The position numbers and the translations under genes were made by a program. Shown here piece after piece: positions 59,937 through 64,000 of a stretch of DNA of 64,000 nucleotides. The notes under the pieces are model-generated. The model had not been told where the DNA came from, did no database searches, and saw nothing but the letters and a program-made list of their open reading frames with translations. Origin of the DNA: Micropruina sp. Lineage in GTDB: Bacteria > Actinomycetota > Actinomycetes > Propionibacteriales > Propionibacteriaceae. The stretch is from NCBI GenBank assembly GCA_016711205.1, contig JADJTM010000002.1:1-64000 (forward strand), given 5' to 3'. Position 1 is the stretch's first letter. Each line of letters begins with the position of its first letter.

Positions 59937-60881
59937 GTGAGTACGACAGCAACCGAGCCGAAGGCACCGACAGCGCGTCAGCGACGCGCTGCGCGCACCC
60001 GTCCGCCGGGCAGCCGCAAGGAACTGTGGGCGGCGCTGGTGTTCATCCTGCCGGCGCTGATCGGCTTCGTGGTCTTCTACCTGATCCCGACGATCCGGGG
60101 CTTCTACTTCTCGATGACGCAGTACAACCTGCTCAGCAACAACCCGCGCTGGGTCGGTTTCGCCAACTACCAGCAGATCTTTCGCGATCCGCTGTTCTAC
60201 AACGCGCTGGCGGTGACGATCGAGTACGTCCTGATCAACATCACCTTCCAGACCATCCTGGCGGTGCTGATCGCGGCGATGATGCAGCGGCTGACCCAGT
60301 CGACCGTTCTGCGTGGCGCGATGCTGCTGCCGTGGTTGATCTCCAATGTGATCGCGGCGCTGGTCTGGTTCTGGCTGCTCGACTACCAGATCGGCATCGT
60401 GAACCAGTTCATGAGCACGGTCGGCATGAACCGCACGGCGTTCTTCGCCGACGAGTTCTGGGCGATCCCCACCATCGCATTCGTCAATGTCTGGCGGCAC
60501 GTCGGCTACACCGCACTACTGGTATTCGCCGGCATGCAGACGATTCCCAAGTACGTCTACGAGGCGGCGGCCATCGACGGCAGCAGCGAGTGGAACTCGT
60601 TCTGGCGAATCACCATGCCGCTGCTGCGCCCGGTGCTGGCGATGGTGCTGGTGATCACCGTGACCGGCTCGTTCCAGGTCTTCGACACGGTGGCCGTGAC
60701 CACCCGCGGCGGCCCGGTCAACGTCACCCGGGTGTTCCAGTACTACATCTACCAAAAGGCGTTCGGTGAGGGGCAGTTCGGTTACGGCAGCGCCCTTTCG
60801 GTGATCCTCTTCATCATCCTCGGTGCCCTGGCGGTGCTGCAGCTACGGCTGCTGCGCTCGGGCGAGTCGGATCTGGCGTAA
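59937..60881 (+). CDS. Sugar ABC transporter permease (MalF/UgpA type)
   Basis: A 314-residue inner-membrane permease with six helices. AAIDGSSEWNSFWRITMPLLRP (about residues 212-233; in parts AAIDGSSEWNSF and ITMPLL) is the EAA loop that docks the ATPase. A cytoplasmic Lys/Arg/Pro-rich start of 30 residues precedes helix 1. GTG 59937 has AAGGGAG upstream; a TTG one codon earlier is possible. First gene of the three-gene importer divergent from lacI. Confidence 0.9.
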   Translation: MSTTATEPKAPTARQRRAARTRPPGSRKELWAALVFILPALIGFVVFYLIPTIRGFYFSMTQYNLLSNNPRWVGFANYQQIFRDPLFYNALAVTIEYVLINITFQTILAVLIAAMMQRLTQSTVLRGAMLLPWLISNVIAALVWFWLLDYQIGIVNQFMSTVGMNRTAFFADEFWAIPTIAFVNVWRHVGYTALLVFAGMQTIPKYVYEAAAIDGSSEWNSFWRITMPLLRPVLAMVLVITVTGSFQVFDTVAVTTRGGPVNVTRVFQYYIYQKAFGEGQFGYGSALSVILFIILGALAVLQLRLLRSGESDLA

Positions 60882-60892
60882 GGAGTATGGCC

Positions 60893-61822
60893 ATGTCAAC
60901 CATTGAAGAAGTCGCCTTCGCCGACGCCGAGGCCAAGCAGCGCCGGCGCCGGATGAGCCCGGGCCGGATCGGAGCGTGGGCCGTCATGGTCGTCTTCCTG
61001 ATCCTGACGATCTTCCCGTTCCTGTGGATGATCCGCACGGCGCTGTCGACCACCCGATCCCTGCCCTCCGACCCGAACTCGCTGTTGCCGGTCGACTTCA
61101 CCTGGGGCGCGTTCCAGCGGGTGCTCGGACTCGGCACCGCCGAGCAAGCGATCGCCGAGGGCGGATCCGGCGCGTCGGTGAACTTCTGGCTGTACCTGCG
61201 CAACTCGTTCTTCTATGCGGGTGCGGTGACGATCGGGCAGATTCTGTTCTGCTCGATGGCCGCTTATGCCTTCGCCCGGCTGCGCTGGCCCGGACGCAAC
61301 CTGGTCTTCGGCGTGTTCCTCGGCGCCCTGCTGGTGCCGCCGATCTTCACCAGCCTGCCGAACTTCATCCTGATCAAGAACCTCGGCCTGCTCAACACGC
61401 TGCCCGGCATGATTCTGCCGGCCTTCCTGATGACCCCGTTCGCGATCTTCTTTCTGCGTCAGTTCTTTCTCGGCATCAACCGCGAGATCGAAGAGGCGGC
61501 CTCGATCGAGGGCGCCGGGCCGTGGCGGATCTTCTTCCGGATCATTCTGCCGATGAGCACTGCGCCGATCACCACGCTCGCGATCCTCACCTTCATCGCC
61601 ACCTGGAACGACTACTTCTGGCCGTTGCTGGTGGGCAACACCGAACAGACCAAGGTGCTCACCGTGGCCCTGGGTGTGTTCCGGTCCCAGACACCCGCCG
61701 GATCACCGGACTGGGCCGGCCTGATGGCGGCCACCCTGCTCACCGCGCTGCCGGTGCTCATCCTGTTCTTCGCCTTCGCCCGCAAGATCATCGACTCGAT
61801 CGGCTACAGCGGCTCGAAGTAG
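60893..61822 (+). CDS. Sugar ABC transporter permease (MalG/UgpE type)
   Basis: A 309-residue permease with six helices; EEAASIEGAGPWRIFFRIILP is the EAA docking loop (key part EAASIEGAGPW) and FIATWNDYFWPLLV precedes the last helices. I chose ATG 60893 because AAGGAG (60880-60885) is seven bases upstream; the ATG at 60887 is too close. It overlaps nothing and lies 11 bases after the first permease. Partner of the upstream permease in one membrane pore. Confidence 0.92.
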   Translation: MSTIEEVAFADAEAKQRRRRMSPGRIGAWAVMVVFLILTIFPFLWMIRTALSTTRSLPSDPNSLLPVDFTWGAFQRVLGLGTAEQAIAEGGSGASVNFWLYLRNSFFYAGAVTIGQILFCSMAAYAFARLRWPGRNLVFGVFLGALLVPPIFTSLPNFILIKNLGLLNTLPGMILPAFLMTPFAIFFLRQFFLGINREIEEAASIEGAGPWRIFFRIILPMSTAPITTLAILTFIATWNDYFWPLLVGNTEQTKVLTVALGVFRSQTPAGSPDWAGLMAATLLTALPVLILFFAFARKIIDSIGYSGSK

Positions 61823-61845
61823 CCCGCTCCCTCCGCCCACCGACC

Positions 61846-61864
61846 GCGGACGCCCCGCGTCCGC
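61846..61864 (+). terminator. Short hairpin in permease/binding-protein spacer
   Basis: GCGGACGC, loop CCC, GCGTCCGC. An 8-bp stem 46 bases before the binding-protein gene could stabilise the downstream message or partly end transcription, as seen between unequal parts of importer operons. Confidence 0.4.
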
Positions 61865-61909
61865 CCGACCCCTCTTGACCACTCGTTGAATCCCCGAAAG
61901 GAATCGCCC

Positions 61910-63304
61910 ATGTCCCGCTTCACCCGCAAGGCCGGCGCCGCCCTCGCGACCGCCGCCGCCCTGACCCTCACCTTGACCGCCTGCAGCGGCGAGGCTGCAC
62001 CCACCACCACCGCCAGTGCCGGCGGCGACGTGATCGACACCAGCACCGCGTCCGGTGAGGTCAACTACTGGCTCTGGGACAACAACCAGAAGCCCTCTTA
62101 CCAGGCCTGCGCCGACGCGTTCCACACCGCGAACCCGAACGTCACGGTGAAGATCACCCAGTACGCCTGGGACGACTACTGGACCGGCATCTCCAACGGC
62201 TTCGTCGCCGGCACCGCCCCGGACGTCTTCACCAACCACCTCTCCAAGTACCCCGAGTTCGTCACCCAGGGCCAGCTGCAGTCCCTCACCGCCACCCTCG
62301 AGGCCGACGGCGTGGACGTCGCCATCTACCAGAAGGGTCTCGCCGATCTGTGGGTGGGCCAGGACGGGGAGCGCTACGGCCTGCCCAAGGACTTCGACAC
62401 CGTCGCCATCTTCTACAACAAGAAGCTGATCGCGGACGCCGGCGTGGCCGAGGCCGATCTGCAGAGCCTGACCTGGAACCCCACCGACGGCGGCACCTAC
62501 GAGAAGGCGATCGCGCACCTGACCGTGGACAACAACGGCAAGCGCGGTGACGAGGCCGGCTTCGACAAGAGCAAGGTCAAGGTGTACGGCCTGGGCCTCG
62601 ACGGCGGCTCCGGCGGCGGCAACGGCCAGACCCAGTGGAGCATGTACTCGGGCACCACCGACTGGACGATCACCGACAAGAACCCCTGGGGCACGAAGTA
62701 CAACTACGACAAGCCCGAGTTCCAGAGCACCATCACCTGGATGCGTTCGCTGATCGAGAAGGGCTACATGCCCAGCGTCGAGGCCGTCACCGGCCAGAGC
62801 TCGGCCGACATCTACGGTGCGGGCAAGTACGCGATGATCACCAACGGTTCGTGGATGATCAACCAGATGTTCGACTACAAGGGTATCGAGACGGGTCTGG
62901 CCCCCACGCCCACCGGACCGTCCGGCAAGCGCTCCAGCATGTACAACGGCCTGGCCGACTCGGTCTGGGCGGGCTCGAAGAACAAGCCGGCCGCGATCAA
63001 GTGGGTCGAGTTCCTCGGCTCGGCCGCCTGCCAGGACATCGTCGGCAAGGCCGGCACCGTGTTCCCGGCCATCTCGTCGGGCACCGCGCTCGCCGAAGCC
63101 GCGTTCAAGGCCAAGGGCATCGACGTCACCCCGTTCACCGTGCACGTTGCGGACGGCACGACGTTCCTGTTCCCGATCACCGACCACGCCTCGCAGATCA
63201 CCAACATCATGCAGCCGGCGGTCGACGCAGTGTTCACCGGTAAGGCCACGGCCGATTCGCTGACCGCGGCCAACGAGCAGGTCAACCAACTGTTCGTCGG
63301 CTGA
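61910..63304 (+). CDS. Sugar ABC transporter substrate-binding lipoprotein
   Basis: A 464-residue extracellular solute-binding protein. The N-terminal signal peptide ends in the lipobox LTAC, with C25 as the lipid-anchored residue. The mature part is an SBP_bac_1-type fold (VNYWLWDNN, TAPDVFTNHLSKYPEF, YGLPKDFDTVAIFYNKKLI, GAGKYAMITNGSWMI). It delivers an oligosaccharide, probably an alpha-galactoside given the neighbouring GH36 gene, to the two permeases. Placed last, unlike most operons of this kind. No ATPase is encoded, so a shared MsiK-like ATPase elsewhere is expected. Confidence 0.92.
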   Translation: MSRFTRKAGAALATAAALTLTLTACSGEAAPTTTASAGGDVIDTSTASGEVNYWLWDNNQKPSYQACADAFHTANPNVTVKITQYAWDDYWTGISNGFVAGTAPDVFTNHLSKYPEFVTQGQLQSLTATLEADGVDVAIYQKGLADLWVGQDGERYGLPKDFDTVAIFYNKKLIADAGVAEADLQSLTWNPTDGGTYEKAIAHLTVDNNGKRGDEAGFDKSKVKVYGLGLDGGSGGGNGQTQWSMYSGTTDWTITDKNPWGTKYNYDKPEFQSTITWMRSLIEKGYMPSVEAVTGQSSADIYGAGKYAMITNGSWMINQMFDYKGIETGLAPTPTGPSGKRSSMYNGLADSVWAGSKNKPAAIKWVEFLGSAACQDIVGKAGTVFPAISSGTALAEAAFKAKGIDVTPFTVHVADGTTFLFPITDHASQITNIMQPAVDAVFTGKATADSLTAANEQVNQLFVG

Positions 63305-63322
63305 CCTAGGACGTTCACGGAG

Positions 63323-63346
63323 TGGGCCGGGCAATAGCCCGGCCCA
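63323..63346 (+). terminator. Terminator of the sugar ABC operon
   Basis: TGGGCCGGGC, loop AATA, GCCCGGCCCA: a perfect 10-bp stem 18 bases after the binding-protein stop, without a strong T-run. Confidence 0.7.
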
Positions 63347-63385
63347 TTCGCCGTTGGTCGACCTCAATCGTCATCCCGCCTCCCC

Positions 63386-63508
63386 CGTCATCCCGGCGAA
63401 CGCCGGGATCTCCTCCGCGCTCGCTCTCGGTTGCGCTGGGTGCGCGCGGCCGGGGAGATCCCGGCTCGCCGGGATAACCGGCTTCCGCTGGTCGAGCCTG
63501 TCGAGAAC
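63386..63508. repeat. Two dispersed palindromic repeats and companion element
   Basis: 63386-63412 is a full copy (CGTCATCCCGGC, GAAC, GCCGGGATCTC); 63455-63475 is a shortened copy (GAGATCCCGGC, TC, GCCGGGAT). 63488-63508 is the companion GGTCGAG..TGTCGAGAA element. The rest of this spacer has no gene. Confidence 0.78.
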
Positions 63509-63548
63509 TGTCCACCCCCCGTCATCCTGACTCCCCGTCCGCCACGTC

Positions 63549-63554
63549 TAGGGT
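63549..63554 (+). promoter_or_regulatory. Minus-10 element of a leaderless acyltransferase message
   Basis: TAGGGT lies six bases before ATG 63561 with no ribosome-binding site. Confidence 0.5.
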
Positions 63555-63560
63555 GGGGCG

Positions 63561-64000
63561 ATGAGTCGCCGGGATCGCCTGGCCGCCCTGACCGCGGCCA
63601 ACTCCGACGAGCTCGTCCGTGCCTTCTCACTACCGGCCAATCCGCTGACCCGGGCACTGCTGTGGCCGCCGGCCCGGCGGTTCGCCCATCAGGTACAGCA
63701 TCTGGACGATCTGGTGCAGGCTGCCGGCCTGCCGACCGGTGCGCGGTGGGCCCTGCACACCTTCACCCGGCGCGTCACCACGATCGGCCGGGAGCGGATT
63801 CCGGCGGACGGACCGCTGCTCGCCCTGGCCAATCACCCCGGGCTGACCGACGTGATGGCGCTGGTGCTGGCGCTGGAGAGCCGAGGCGACCTGCGGATAG
63901 TCGCCCTGGACCGTCCCGTTCTGCACGCACTGCCGGCGATCGCCGAGCGCCTGCTGTGGGTGGACGACGACAACCGGGTCGCGCTCGTCCGCCGGGCGCG
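63561..64000 (+). CDS. PlsC-like acyltransferase (3' end outside window)
   Basis: The frame starts at ATG 63561 and runs off the right edge after about 146 codons. It contains LALANHPGLTDVMALVLAL, where NHPGLTD (91-97) is the H-x4-D active site of the glycerol-phosphate acyltransferase (PlsC/LPLAT) superfamily, and then VALDRPVLHALPAI as the next block. No signal peptide or strong membrane helix appears so far. It probably acylates a glycerolipid or a surface glycan precursor. Leaderless promoter geometry supports the start. Confidence 0.72.
   Translation, partial: MSRRDRLAALTAANSDELVRAFSLPANPLTRALLWPPARRFAHQVQHLDDLVQAAGLPTGARWALHTFTRRVTTIGRERIPADGPLLALANHPGLTDVMALVLALESRGDLRIVALDRPVLHALPAIAERLLWVDDDNRVALVRRA

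Overview
This is a high-GC window (GC in most third codon positions, many GTG starts, a T-box before ileS, translationally coupled operons, several probably leaderless genes). It suggests an actinobacterium, perhaps one related to Propionibacteriales; the exact family cannot be fixed from the sequence alone. About 60 protein genes, one tRNA, one SRP RNA and one T-box leader can be supported.

Layout. 1-6491: a nonulosonic-acid (sialic-acid-like) surface glycan locus. A minus-strand operon (DUF6716 putative glycosyltransferase, NeuA fused to a HAD phosphatase, NeuB, and an edge-truncated polysialyltransferase/GT52-like protein) diverges from a plus-strand pair (GT2 glycosyltransferase, polysialyltransferase-like protein). 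6504-15841: an L-rhamnose regulon. The divergent rhaI and rhaR genes share a perfect operator, a second operator precedes rhaEW-rhaB, and lutABC follows directly, so the lactate made from lactaldehyde can be oxidised to pyruvate. 16027-19402: GH3 beta-glucosidase, a VapBC module and a small membrane protein. 19413-31620: housekeeping genes (ileS with its T-box, recR, ybaB, dnaX, SRP RNA, nitrilase, a SigE-type sigma factor with a membrane partner, tRNA-Ser).

31640-44400 is an accessory region beginning next to tRNA-Ser(GGA). It holds a DUF4143 ATPase, a PadR cassette, a truncated DUF1016 nuclease, HipBA, a Fic protein with a strong palindromic operator, and a TetR-controlled cassette of one MDR dehydrogenase and several small membrane proteins. 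It also contains gene relics and AT-rich operators, as expected of a region with turnover.

44406-54106: an Imm5-like protein, a tagatose-type kinase/aldolase pair preceded by a relic of a NagA/AgaA-like deacetylase and a divergent GntR regulator, an ABC exporter, a TylF-type methyltransferase, succinate-semialdehyde dehydrogenase, MarR and glutaminase. 54346-64000: a frameshifted pirin gene, two LacI regulators with nearly identical DNA-binding domains, a GH36 alpha-galactosidase, a sugar ABC importer (two permeases and a lipoprotein, no ATPase) and the start of an acyltransferase gene.

Across the window, intergenic spacers carry a dispersed palindromic repeat (GATCCCGGC...GCCGGGATGACG), often with a second short inverted repeat (GGTCGAG..TGTCGAGACC). 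There are also two exceptional long perfect inverted repeats, at 13311-13422 and 54200-54261.
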